From: Ostreococcus mediterraneus
Taxonomy: Eukaryota > Chlorophyta > Mamiellophyceae > Mamiellales > Bathycoccaceae
DNA length: 64,000 nucleotides
Assembly (NCBI GenBank): GCA_012295225.1
Contig: WMKK01000016.1
Span: forward strand, 64,037-128,036
Direction of reading: 5' to 3'
The position numbers and the translations under genes are program-made. The notes under the pieces are model-generated. The model was not told the origin of the DNA. It searched no databases and saw only the letters and a program-made list of their open reading frames with translations. Positions 29,854 through 39,096 of the stretch are shown in pieces; position 1 is the stretch's first letter; each line of letters begins with the position of its first letter.

Positions 29854-31284
29854 TCGCTTTGAAGGGGGTTCACGGATTTTCCAATTGACGCCGGCTGCGA
29901 TTTTAGACTCAAAAAACGCCTCGAGCCGCGTCGAGCACTTGTAATAAATCGTATCCGGGCTATTGTAAATCCGACAATTGTTAAACATCAGGCGGAAATC
30001 CGCACAGAACATCTCGAGAGACAAGTAGTAATTCTCCGCCGTGACGCGTTCTTTGATTAACTCCATGTCGAGCGGGTCTTTGACGACTTCGTAGTAGTCT
30101 GGGACTTCGATGGGATTCACCGGACCGGCAAACGGCCACGCGTCGGCGTGCGCTTGGACAATGTTTACGATTGATCGCATGAATTTATGCAGATTTTCTT
30201 TCGTGGGTAACCCATCGCCACATCCCGGGTGCACGAGACGGAACCGTGGCAACCCGGGGTCTTCCCATTTCGCCTCCTTTAAGCCTTTAATCTTCGAAAC
30301 GTCCAACGGGACGTACTTGCCTTCGGCGCTCGGCTTGAAATGATCCTTCAATCCAGGATAAATGTTGTGCGCAGTGCACATTTCGCGCACCTTGGCCTCC
30401 ACAGCCTTGCGCTGTTCGCGAATTTGATTGACAAAGTCCACGTACGAGACGTGACCGTCGAGTTGACACTCCATAATCGTCCCGCCGTCGTACTCTTTAA
30501 TGTACCCAAACCACTTTTCGCGCTCCATCATGATCTCCTTGGTAAACCCCTGCTTTTGAAAGTACCCCACCGCGTTATTATCGGCAAACGTGATGAGATG
30601 TGTCATATTTTCCTTCTCCTTTGCGTACTCTTTAATGTGATTCATCAATCGCGTACCGTATCCTTTCACTTGTTCGTTTGCGCTCACGGCGCAAAACGCG
30701 ATTTCCGCCATGCGCTGCTTTGGAAACGGCCTATACGTAATCCCACCAATCACGCCCCCATTCTTCATACACAACATCGAGTGATGTCTGACATCAAACA
30801 CCAATCGCACGATGTACTCCTTGGGCATGTTTGGGAGCTGTTTACTAAAGATATTCTTCAACGCCACCAAAAGTTTCGCGTGTCGCGCGTCGCCGTCATT
30901 CTTAATCACCTCCCACTTAAGCTCACCATCGCGCTCTTGCTTGCGCAGATGACTCTCACGCGTGGCATACGCCCCAACCGTTGGACTCGACGCGTTCGCC
31001 GTGCCATCACGGCGCGACGCCGAGCCCGGCGTCGACGGATTCTCCCCATCGCGCGCGCGTCTCCCTTCGTCGTCGTCATCCTCCTCACCGCCTTCACCAC
31101 CCTCACCACCCTCGCCCCGCGCCGCCGCCGCAGGCGTCGATCGCCCATCGCATTCGTCCCCATCACCCGCGCTCGCGCCCACCTTGCGCGACTTCCCCCG
31201 CGCGCGCTCGACGTCAGAGTCAACGTCGAGCCCAAGCGCATCGTCTGCATCATCATCATCATCCCGCCGTCGCGTCTCCGTCAT
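29851..31284 (-). CDS. GCN5: Histone acetyltransferase GCN5
   Basis: The first ATG is at 31284 and gives 477 residues; the frame stays open to a GTG at 31422. The GNAT domain includes EYIVRLVFDVRHHSMLCMK, GGITYRPFPKQRMAEIAFCA (catalytic Glu) and VKGYGTRLMNHIKEYAK (acetyl-CoA loop). The bromodomain follows: WPFAGPVNPIEVPDYYEVVK, DPLDMELIKERV and MFNNCRIYNSPDTIYYKC. It is the SAGA-type H3 lysine acetyltransferase and reader. The N-terminal 130 residues are acidic, Gly-rich and disordered, with a GEGGEGGEGGEEDDDDE run. The gene is divergent from the double-PZP protein, with a 199-bp shared promoter, an apt pairing of two chromatin genes. Confidence 0.96.
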   Translation of the reverse strand: MTETRRRDDDDDADDALGLDVDSDVERARGKSRKVGASAGDGDECDGRSTPAAAARGEGGEGGEGGEEDDDDEGRRARDGENPSTPGSASRRDGTANASSPTVGAYATRESHLRKQERDGELKWEVIKNDGDARHAKLLVALKNIFSKQLPNMPKEYIVRLVFDVRHHSMLCMKNGGVIGGITYRPFPKQRMAEIAFCAVSANEQVKGYGTRLMNHIKEYAKEKENMTHLITFADNNAVGYFQKQGFTKEIMMEREKWFGYIKEYDGGTIMECQLDGHVSYVDFVNQIREQRKAVEAKVREMCTAHNIYPGLKDHFKPSAEGKYVPLDVSKIKGLKEAKWEDPGLPRFRLVHPGCGDGLPTKENLHKFMRSIVNIVQAHADAWPFAGPVNPIEVPDYYEVVKDPLDMELIKERVTAENYYLSLEMFCADFRLMFNNCRIYNSPDTIYYKCSTRLEAFFESKIAAGVNWKIREPPSKR

Positions 31285-31483
31285 CGCGACCGCCACCGCG
31301 TGCGCACCGTCGCGTGCGCGGCACCGACGTAATGCGTCGTGCGTCGGTGTCACGCCGCGCGCGCACCGCTCGCGCCGGCGTCGCACAGTGCCGATCGACT
31401 GACTTTGTGAATTCAAACGCACAGATCCATGGCGTCATAGCTCACCTCGCTTTTATCGCGCGCGCCGCCCTCGCGCGCACGCG

Positions 31484-34400
31484 ATGGACGGCGCAGATGA
31501 TGACTCGAACGTCACGCTGCGCCGCGCGACGCACGACGCCGCCGAGGCGTGGTCGGCGCGTGCGAGAGACGTCGCATCGCGCGCACCGAGGGCTCCCGAA
31601 CGCGACTCGCAGCGCGCGCTGACGACGCTGAGCGAGCACCTGGCGCGCGCGCGCGACGACGCAGCGGTGCTGGAAGAACACCCGGAGATGAAGCGTCAGC
31701 GTAAGCTCGAGGAGACGAACGATGCGAACAAGGTGTGGGCGCACGGGGCGTGGGAAAGCGCGGTGAAGGGCGATGTTGGGGCGCCATTTTTAAAGTGGTG
31801 CGAGACGCACTTTAGACACGTGGATGCGCGAGACGTCGCGGTGTTGATGCCGGATGCGGCGCATGACATGGAGAATGATGGAGATTATTTACTTCCCGCG
31901 CTCGGGCGGCATTACGTGCACGGTGCGTGGTGATTGATTGGGATTGATTGTGATTTCGCTCGTCTCGGCGACGCGACGGTTTGGGACGGTTTGAGACTAA
32001 CCTTTAGCGTCGTATACGCATCAACGACTAGGCTGGGAAGAGGAGGATAAACTCGAGGAACAACATAGAATGGAGCGTAAACGTGTAGCGGCGTTGGCGG
32101 CGGTGAACGGGGCGACGTCGTCAAAGACGACGCCCAAAAAGGGGACGTCGGCGCCCAAGCGTTCGAGGCCGAAAAAGACACCCCCGCCGCGCGGAAATCA
32201 GGAAATCACGCGCGTATCGCCGTTAGTTAATCCGAGCGAAATCGATGAATGTTGTGGCGTGTGCTTTGACGGCGATTCGTACGAGGACAATCCGATTTTG
32301 TTTTGTGAAAAGTGCGACGTCGCTGTGCACCAAACGTGTTACGGGATAAAGAAAATTCCTGAAGGCGACTGGTTTTGCAAAGCCTGCACCGCACTCAAGC
32401 GCGATAATCGCGTCATAAACCCTCGCCCCAAGCAATGCTGTTTATGCACCGTGCCCGGCGGCGCCCTCAAACGCACGAGCGACGGTCGCTGGGCGCACTT
32501 ATTCTGCAGTCAATGGATTCCCGAGCTCTTCATCGCCGACGTCGACGCGATGGAGCCCATCGAAAACGTCGCCGGCGTGCACAAAGACCGCCTCAAAATG
32601 ACGTGCGTGGTGTGTAAAACCGCCGACGGCGCGTGCGTACAGTGCGCGTACGGGGTGTGCTCGGTGCCGTTTCATCCCATGTGCGCGTTGCGGGACGGTG
32701 TGCGCATGGAGGTGCGTTCGACGGAGGGTTCGAGCGACTGCGCGTACAATTGCTATTGCGAAAAGCACGTCAAGGAAATGGAGAAACGAGAGCGACGGGC
32801 GGCGCGCGAGGCGGCGGGTGGGGGCCCGGATACTCCAGGTGGCGATACCGGGGAGATGGGAGAACAGACGCCCAAGCCGACGCCTCCGCCGACGCCGAAA
32901 CAAGAACAACAAGACGACGGGGACCGGGACGGAGACGGAGACGTCAAGCGCGAAGAGGATACGCCGTCGACGACGACTACGACGAAAGATACCAATGCTG
33001 GGCCTTCAACGACGGCGACGACGACGACGAAGATGGAGACGGATACCAAGCTGGTGCTCAGCGAACTCACCTCGCGCGAATGTCGCGCGCTCATTGACGC
33101 CATTTTCGAGCTTGAGGAGGACGCTGGCTCTGACGCCGACGCGCTGCGCGCCGACGCCGGCGTCTCGCGCGAAGACTTTGACGCGTGGCGTACAAAGAAT
33201 TCCGCGACGCGAGACGATACAGACATCAGTAAAGATGACGGTGACGCCGCGACAGTGGTTGATTCCGCCGTGCGCGAATGGCTCGCGCGAAGAACAGCCG
33301 CAGAGCTCTTCAAACCCGTACGCGACCGGCTCGGCGGCGGCGCTTTGGCGTTCAATCCCGACGCCGACAACGACGCCGACGGCGAGACAAAGGCGCCAGT
33401 GTCATCCACCGACCTAGGTTTGCCCGAACGTGTGCCGTACCCGATCGAACATCTCGCAGAGTACACGCGAGTGTCCCTCGACACCGTTCGAGCGCCTCCG
33501 CCTCCGCGCTCCGTCAAAGACGTCCTCGTCGACCCAGCCGGCTCCGCGGCTCAACCCATCCTTCGCCTCGCCAAGTGCCAAGTATGCGAAATTCACAAGC
33601 GTGGCATCTGTGGTACATCATCAGCGGTGATGCGATGCCTTCGACGCAAGGAAAACCTCGATAGAGCTCGCGCTGAACGCTCGGCGGAGCTCGCCGAGGA
33701 CCCTGACCCAGAGGCGCGCATTCGGCGCGAGCTCAACCGCGTCGAAGGTGCCGTCGACGTCATGCGACTCGCGCCAGATGACGAAGTCGTCGCGGAGATT
33801 TATCGGTGTCAGACCGCGTTGGCGCGGCAGGCGTTCGTGAATAAGACGTTACTCGCGCAATTGCTTGATAAAGTCTCGCGGGCGTTGCCAGCCGAAGCCG
33901 AAGCGCGCGCCGAAACGGAGCGCGCGTTGCGCGATACCTCTGCTTACGAAGAACGCTGGCGTGGTGGTCGATGGCGCATGGAACGCCTGCGTAAAGAAGG
34001 TAAAGAGGAGGACATGCAATTCGAAGGTGGTGAGCTCGCTGGGGCGGATATGTGCGATCCTCTCGTTGAAAGCGGCGCCATGGAGGACGCGTTGTGTTGC
34101 GTCTGCGCGGGTGGCGAAAGCGAATTCCCGAATGAGATTGTCTTTTGCGAGCGGTGCGAAATGTGCGTGCATCAGCAGTGCTACGGGGTGACGAATATTC
34201 CCGAGGGCGAGTGGCTGTGCTGGCCGTGTCATGAAACGGAGCGGTTAGAACGGGAGAATGGATTGCCGGGGACGCGGCCGCCGCGGTATATGCGCGAGGC
34301 GGGCGACGGAGCCATGTACGACCCGCGCGTGCAGTGCTTGTTGTGTCCAGTGAAGCGCGGGGCGTTGCGCACGGTGATTGACCCGAGGACGATGGCGAGC

Positions 34401-35360
34401 CCGGGACCGATGTCGCCACCGGTGAACGCGAACGCGACGGATGCGCCGGCGACGCCAAATTCCAACGGCGCCAACGCCGCTCCGCCGACGCCCGGAAGCG
34501 CCGGGACGCTCCCTGGAGTCACCCCAACGCGCGGCGGTCGCCTTCGCTGGTGTCACGTCGTATGCGCGCACTGGCAACAAGCGGTCGATACCGATTTGTA
34601 CCTCGAAGGACCCGCCGCGGTGAGCGGTTTGGATGACATTCGGGGCGCGTTTAAAAACGCTCGATGCTCGGCGTGTCGACTCGACGACGGCGCGTGCATC
34701 CCGTGCAGCGCCACGAATTGCTCGGTGGTGTTCCACCCTCTGTGCGCGCGTCGATGTGGATGGCACATGTTACCTCTTCAATCTCCCGAACCCATTGCGT
34801 TTTGTGCGCGGCACAGCGTCGACGAGCGCCGTGCGCCGGGATCAACGACGCGCGCCAAGTACAGCTCAAACACAAACGGCGCGCGTTTCGGTCAACGCCA
34901 ATCGAGCAAAAAGAAGCGCACGCCCACGCTGGATGAGATGGACATGCTTCGCCGCGCGCGCGTGGGTCTCGAAACCTTGCGTTTGCTGTGCGACCGCGTG
35001 GTGAAGCGGGAAAAGATTAAACGCTTGCAACTCGAACAGCACCACGCGTTGTGGCTGGCGCAAATTCGCGGAGACGCGAGCGGGCCAGTGTACGAACTCG
35101 GTGACGACACCCAGGCGCACGTGTACGTGCCTGACATTTCAAAAGAACGAAAGATGCTGTTTTTGACCGCTCAGGAGTTTGAGGCGATTGAATCGACGCG
35201 CGGCATCTTTGGTGGATTACCAGACGACGTTCGACTCGTGCGCTGCGACGCGAGCGAAGCCGAACGACGCGCCGACGACGACCGCGCGGATGACGCTGAC
35301 GACGGTAAAGACGACGGTGACGGCAATGACGACGAAACCAAACCCGACAATCAACAATAG
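31484..35360 (+). CDS. Large chromatin protein with two PHD-zinc knuckle-PHD modules, two exons
   Basis: Exon 1 (31484-31922) and exon 2 (32032-35360) join in phase 1 (donor GTGCGT, branch CTAAC, acceptor TAG) and encode 1255 residues; the join reads GRHYVHGWEEEDKLEEQHR. Module 1 (about 220-400) has PHD CGVCFDGDSYEDNPILFCEK then an extended PHD with CCLCTVPGGALKR and CSVPFHPMCALRDG. Module 2 (about 835-1075) has PHD CCVCAGGESEFPNEIVFCER then LLCPVKRGALR and CSVVFHPLCARRCG. Such modules occur singly in BRPF/JADE/AF10 proteins and read histone H3 tails and DNA. No bromodomain or PWWP is visible. Acidic, Thr-rich linkers lie between modules, and the end is very acidic. The N-terminal 150 residues form a helical region of unknown family. 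Confidence 0.87.
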
Positions 35361-35531
35361 CGCAATTCGCATCCATCACACGCGATTGCATTGCAATTTA
35401 CTCCCTACTAGTACCGGTAGTCAGTCAAAACAGAAACAACGTCCGCGACGATCCGCTCGAGCGCCTCAAAACGCGTCGCCTTTAAACCGTGACTGCGACG
35501 TTCATCCGCGTCAAAAACGCACACGCGCATC

Positions 35532-36698
35532 ATGGGATGTTCTTCGAGTAAATCATCGAGCGTCAACGCCGATGCGACCGCGGGCGAGGATGAGTTCTTC
35601 GACGCGAGCGAAGCGTTGTTGGCGCTGCCTTCGTTCATGCGCGCCAAGTCCCTCGAACGCCTGAGCTCCACGAGCGGCAAGCGCGCGAACGGTGAGCGAA
35701 ACGGCACGGCGGGGTCTCTTAAGAGTTCGTCGACGCGCAAACCGCGATCGTCGCCGGATTCGGTGGCGAGTGGTATGTCCAAGTGCGTTGTCCCGGTGTT
35801 TGAAAGCGGTTTGGAGACACTCGCCGACGAACGCGGCATGGCGTCGTGGAGCCCGAACCCGCGCGGTGTTGGGTTTAAACTTCGAGGGAAGACGTATAAG
35901 CGTGATAGAAAGAAGATTGCGAGCGGGGCGCCGTTTTACGAAACCAAGGCGGTGATGGCGTTTAAATCGGATGAGAAGGTTGGCGATTGGATCAAAAATT
36001 TGTTTTCGGATGACTTAGGGACAAAGATACGAGATCAAGTGCCTACGGTGCTGATTGCTAATATTATGGTGCCAGATTATAAGCCCACTGGGGGGATGTT
36101 TAAGAAGGGTGAGGATAACAACGGCCCAGGGCATAACGTCGTGTTGTTGTGTAAACTGAGCGATTTCGCGCGCAAGACTCTCGAAGAAACGGCGAATTGG
36201 GACGATTTACCGGCAGATTATAAATTATTATTAAGATATTTGAAAGGAGATGGCACTGGGCGCGTCGATACGCATCCGCACGAAATTGCGGTGCGTCAAC
36301 AAACGAAGATGGTTGTCATGGTGGTGAGCGGCAATGAAAATTTGCCGTGGGTCGTGCGCACGGCTGTTAATCATGGGAACGGTAAGCCTTTCATGGTGAA
36401 CAGAACGTCATCGTACATTCAACGTTCTGGTGCGATTGAAATTAATATTGACGCGCACAATTTCAGTAACATGGCGCTCAATGGGTTGCGCACGGTGCAC
36501 ACGTCGCTCGGAAAGTTGATTTTAGATGTCGGCGCCACGGTGCAAGGTGAGAATGAGGAGGAGCTTCCCGAACGTTTGTTGTTTTCATGCCGCGTAAACT
36601 ATGCAAAGATTGAACTAATCGACGCGCACGTAGACATGATCGAGGTGAATCCAGAGGATCGCGTGTGGTTACCTCCAGTGAAAGCGGCGTTGTCGTGA
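35532..36698 (+). CDS. DUF1336 / EDR2-like C-terminal domain protein
   Basis: This 388-residue protein begins MGCSSSKSSS, a strong N-myristoylation and palmitoylation signal, so it should sit on a membrane. After a Ser-rich linker, the region from about 95 to 380 is a DUF1336 domain: WSPNPRGVGFKLRGKTYKRD, PTVLIANIMVPDYKPTGG, FKKGEDNNGPGHNVVLLCKL and the end EDRVWLPPV. In plants this domain closes EDR2 and START-PH proteins, which link lipids and cell death; here it stands alone, without PH or START. The role is presumably lipid-associated. The gene follows the PZP gene on the same strand with 171 nt between them. The 3' half is more AT-rich than its neighbours. Confidence 0.9.
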   Translation: MGCSSSKSSSVNADATAGEDEFFDASEALLALPSFMRAKSLERLSSTSGKRANGERNGTAGSLKSSSTRKPRSSPDSVASGMSKCVVPVFESGLETLADERGMASWSPNPRGVGFKLRGKTYKRDRKKIASGAPFYETKAVMAFKSDEKVGDWIKNLFSDDLGTKIRDQVPTVLIANIMVPDYKPTGGMFKKGEDNNGPGHNVVLLCKLSDFARKTLEETANWDDLPADYKLLLRYLKGDGTGRVDTHPHEIAVRQQTKMVVMVVSGNENLPWVVRTAVNHGNGKPFMVNRTSSYIQRSGAIEINIDAHNFSNMALNGLRTVHTSLGKLILDVGATVQGENEEELPERLLFSCRVNYAKIELIDAHVDMIEVNPEDRVWLPPVKAALS

Positions 36699-36749
36699 GC
36701 GGACTCTAGTTTTCAACGTGTAAAAATTGCTTCGCTTCATTCCATGAGT

Positions 36750-38594
36750 TTAATCGCTAGTAGTCGTGAAGTCGCCACCCATTTGTCCCATTGGACGGCG
36801 GTTCCAGTTTCCGTCGCCATCTGCGCCGAGCTCGACGTTGAGTTCGAGTCTCGCCGGCTTTTCGCCGCGTTCGATGGCGTCCAACCCAGCGCGCAAGTAG
36901 TCTGACTTTTGCTGAGCATCTTCTAAGCAGTCCCATTCAAAAATGGGGATGGAAAACACCCCAAGGTTTTCACCTTCGAGTTGACGCTGCTTCAAGCGCG
37001 TTTGTCCGAGAGGAAGCTCGCGATCGTTGCGCGCAAAGTGTGACGGACCGTCAACCTCGATGACCACTCCGTTGGGCTTCGCCGCCGGCAAGAGCAAATC
37101 ACATCGGTAGCCACTCACCACGGCTTCTTCTTCGTACTTTTCGCCCATGTAGGATAAAATAGCGCCCACATCGCGTTGGAACCACGATACTACTGGCGGA
37201 CGATGCTGCGTGTTCCACGCCTTGTCGGCGGCTTGGCCGAGTTCGGCGGGAAGCGGAGCAAAGCCGGCACGTGTGGCGGTGAGCGCCGCCTGATGCAACA
37301 TATTTAACTGACGTCCCTTCCATGGACCAAATACGTTATCGTTGTGGTGTTCGTCATCGGTGCTTGCCGACGCATCGTGCTTGTGCACGACTTCAGCGTC
37401 GTGTTCGCCCCGGTGCACGATTTCAGCCCAAAGCGTTTTGAAAAAGAGCGAATCAAGCGCATCCTCCATGACACAAAATGACCACGCCAAAGAGGCCAAG
37501 ATGGTGGCGTTAAATCGGTGAACTTGCGAAGCCGCGGCTTCCGTCGGCGACATGTCCGCTTTGCGCGCAGGCGCGCGAGTGACCCACACGTCCAACCCGT
37601 CGAGGAAGCCGGCGTGCTTGTGACCGAGGTGCGCAAACGCCCACGCAATGGTGGTGATTTGGTACGCCTGGAACCCCTTCATGCCGTGCATCGCCGCGTG
37701 AACGTCGAGTTCTTGGAAGAATCGATCAGAGGCGTGGCGGGAGATTGCCAAAGACCACGCAATGTCAGCGATTTCATCCGACGAAAGCTTGTCCATCATG
37801 GAGGCGGCTCTGTTGGACAAGACCTCGAGCTCGGCGCTATTTGCACGCTCGCCCGAAATCACCCCGAGCGCCCAGCACGACTTTGAGAGCGAGTCTGGCG
37901 CGAGTAAATCTTGGTTTGCCGAACGCGCGGCGGCGACGCAGGTTCCAATCAAGTGCGCCACTCTCGGGTCGCGTCGTAACCCCGCGAGTTCTTCGCGGTC
38001 ACAGCGCGAATGCTGCGCCTTTTGCGCGATGAGCTTCAACATCGACGCCGCAATATCGGGCGAAATTCTACGCAAGCCTGCATTTTCAAAAATTTTGACC
38101 GCATCGTGAGGGTAAACCGCGGCGCGAGCGTCGAGCTTGATGGTTTTCCATTCATCCTTTGTCATGCTGAACTGCGACACGTCGCGCGTTGGATCCATTT
38201 CCCACGCCGTATCCCGCAACAATTCCTCAATCCCGGGTTCGGGTTTCATGTAATTCCCATCATCATCCATCTCGTACCCACGCATCGCAGCCGTGCGCGC
38301 GCGATCTTCGTCTCGACCCGCGCGGTTGTACCTTCGTCCCGCGGGCGCTCCCGGCTGCGCCCCGCGCTCCTTACGAAACTCAGCCGCTCGCTTATTCGCC
38401 GTCGCTCGCGCCTTTTGCATCCAGTCGCTCTCATTGTCATCCTTATCACCTTCACGCCCGGCGTACACGCGAACCGCGCGTTGTGAAGCACACACCGTCG
38501 ACGTTTTCCCGACGACGCGTCGGGTTTGCCGCGCCCGCGATCCCGTCCCCGCCCCAGCCGTCGCCCCAACCGTCGCCCCAACCGTCGCGTTCAT
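36750..38594 (-). CDS. RAP-domain organellar RNA-binding protein
   Basis: The gene encodes 614 residues. The N-terminus (MNATVGATVGATAGAGTGSR, then TSTVCASQRAVRVYAG) is a plausible plastid transit peptide. The middle consists of helical repeats (LSSDEIADIAWSLAISRHAS, AYQITTIAWAFAHLGHKHAG, ATILASLAWSFCVMED) like those of octotricopeptide/FASTK-type proteins. The C-terminus is a RAP domain: GYRCDLLLPAAKPNGVVIEV, DGPSHFARNDRE and GVFSIPIFEWDCLEDAQQK, a restriction-endonuclease-like fold. Proteins of this type process or stabilise organelle RNAs, for example in trans-splicing or rRNA maturation in plastids. Its ATG lies 1 nt after the stop codon of the bL31 gene on the same strand, leaving no room for a separate 5' leader outside that gene. 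Confidence 0.9.
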   Translation of the reverse strand: MNATVGATVGATAGAGTGSRARQTRRVVGKTSTVCASQRAVRVYAGREGDKDDNESDWMQKARATANKRAAEFRKERGAQPGAPAGRRYNRAGRDEDRARTAAMRGYEMDDDGNYMKPEPGIEELLRDTAWEMDPTRDVSQFSMTKDEWKTIKLDARAAVYPHDAVKIFENAGLRRISPDIAASMLKLIAQKAQHSRCDREELAGLRRDPRVAHLIGTCVAAARSANQDLLAPDSLSKSCWALGVISGERANSAELEVLSNRAASMMDKLSSDEIADIAWSLAISRHASDRFFQELDVHAAMHGMKGFQAYQITTIAWAFAHLGHKHAGFLDGLDVWVTRAPARKADMSPTEAAASQVHRFNATILASLAWSFCVMEDALDSLFFKTLWAEIVHRGEHDAEVVHKHDASASTDDEHHNDNVFGPWKGRQLNMLHQAALTATRAGFAPLPAELGQAADKAWNTQHRPPVVSWFQRDVGAILSYMGEKYEEEAVVSGYRCDLLLPAAKPNGVVIEVDGPSHFARNDRELPLGQTRLKQRQLEGENLGVFSIPIFEWDCLEDAQQKSDYLRAGLDAIERGEKPARLELNVELGADGDGNWNRRPMGQMGGDFTTTSD

Positions 38595-38595
38595 C

Positions 38596-38922
38596 TCACC
38601 GTTTCTTCCCAGCCGTCACACCTTGATTTAAGAAATCAAACTTACGCTTAAACTTGGCCGCTTGTCCAGTCGCCGGGCCTTTAATCACTCGCCCAGTGTA
38701 CGCCGGATGGTTGTTCGCGTCGAGCGCTAAAAACAAATAATCCCCCAGCTGCTTCACCGAAGTCCGCACGCGATGCGTCGCACCGTTCGTTGCCACGACT
38801 GTGAGTTTATGCAACAGTGGATGTATGCCCTTTCGTGGCTGTGCGCGCCGTGGGCGAGAGAAAACACGCGTTGGTGAGTACAAAACCTCGAGCACGCGCT
38901 GCGCGCGAAAGACGCGGTCCAT
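38596..38922 (-). CDS. Organellar ribosomal protein bL31 (mitochondrial or plastid)
   Basis: The ATG at 38922 gives 108 residues; an ATG at 39033 in the same frame would give 145 with an Arg-rich leader. The conserved part is RKGIHPLLHKLTVVATNGAT, then NHPAYTGRVIKGPATG and AAKFKRKFDFL, which match bL31 (DIHPxY, HPFFTG, RFxRRF). Zinc-binding cysteines are absent, as in the C-minus type. The N-terminus (MDRVFRAQRVLEVLYSPTRV) is basic and amphipathic, suiting a mitochondrial presequence; the product would be a component of the large subunit. The gene lies head-on with an OB/methyltransferase gene upstream, and its stop TGA is separated by one base from the ATG of the RAP gene. Confidence 0.82.
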   Translation of the reverse strand: MDRVFRAQRVLEVLYSPTRVFSRPRRAQPRKGIHPLLHKLTVVATNGATHRVRTSVKQLGDYLFLALDANNHPAYTGRVIKGPATGQAAKFKRKFDFLNQGVTAGKKR

Positions 38923-39096
38923 CGCCGCCGCGACGGCGCTGACGCGCGCGCAACGCGCCGACGCGCGACACACAACGTCTGTTCGACGCGTTACGCATCG
39001 CGAGACGCGACGAGAACGAGCGCGACGTACCATCAACCGCGCGTGAGCAATTGTGAGGTTTGGTGTGCGCTCATCGCCAGTGTTCGGCGCGCGCGC

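Noticed and set aside
30340-31332. Long plus-strand frame antisense to GCN5
   Set aside because: It lacks any recognisable motif and mirrors the GCN5 codons; GC-rich genes commonly give such shadows.
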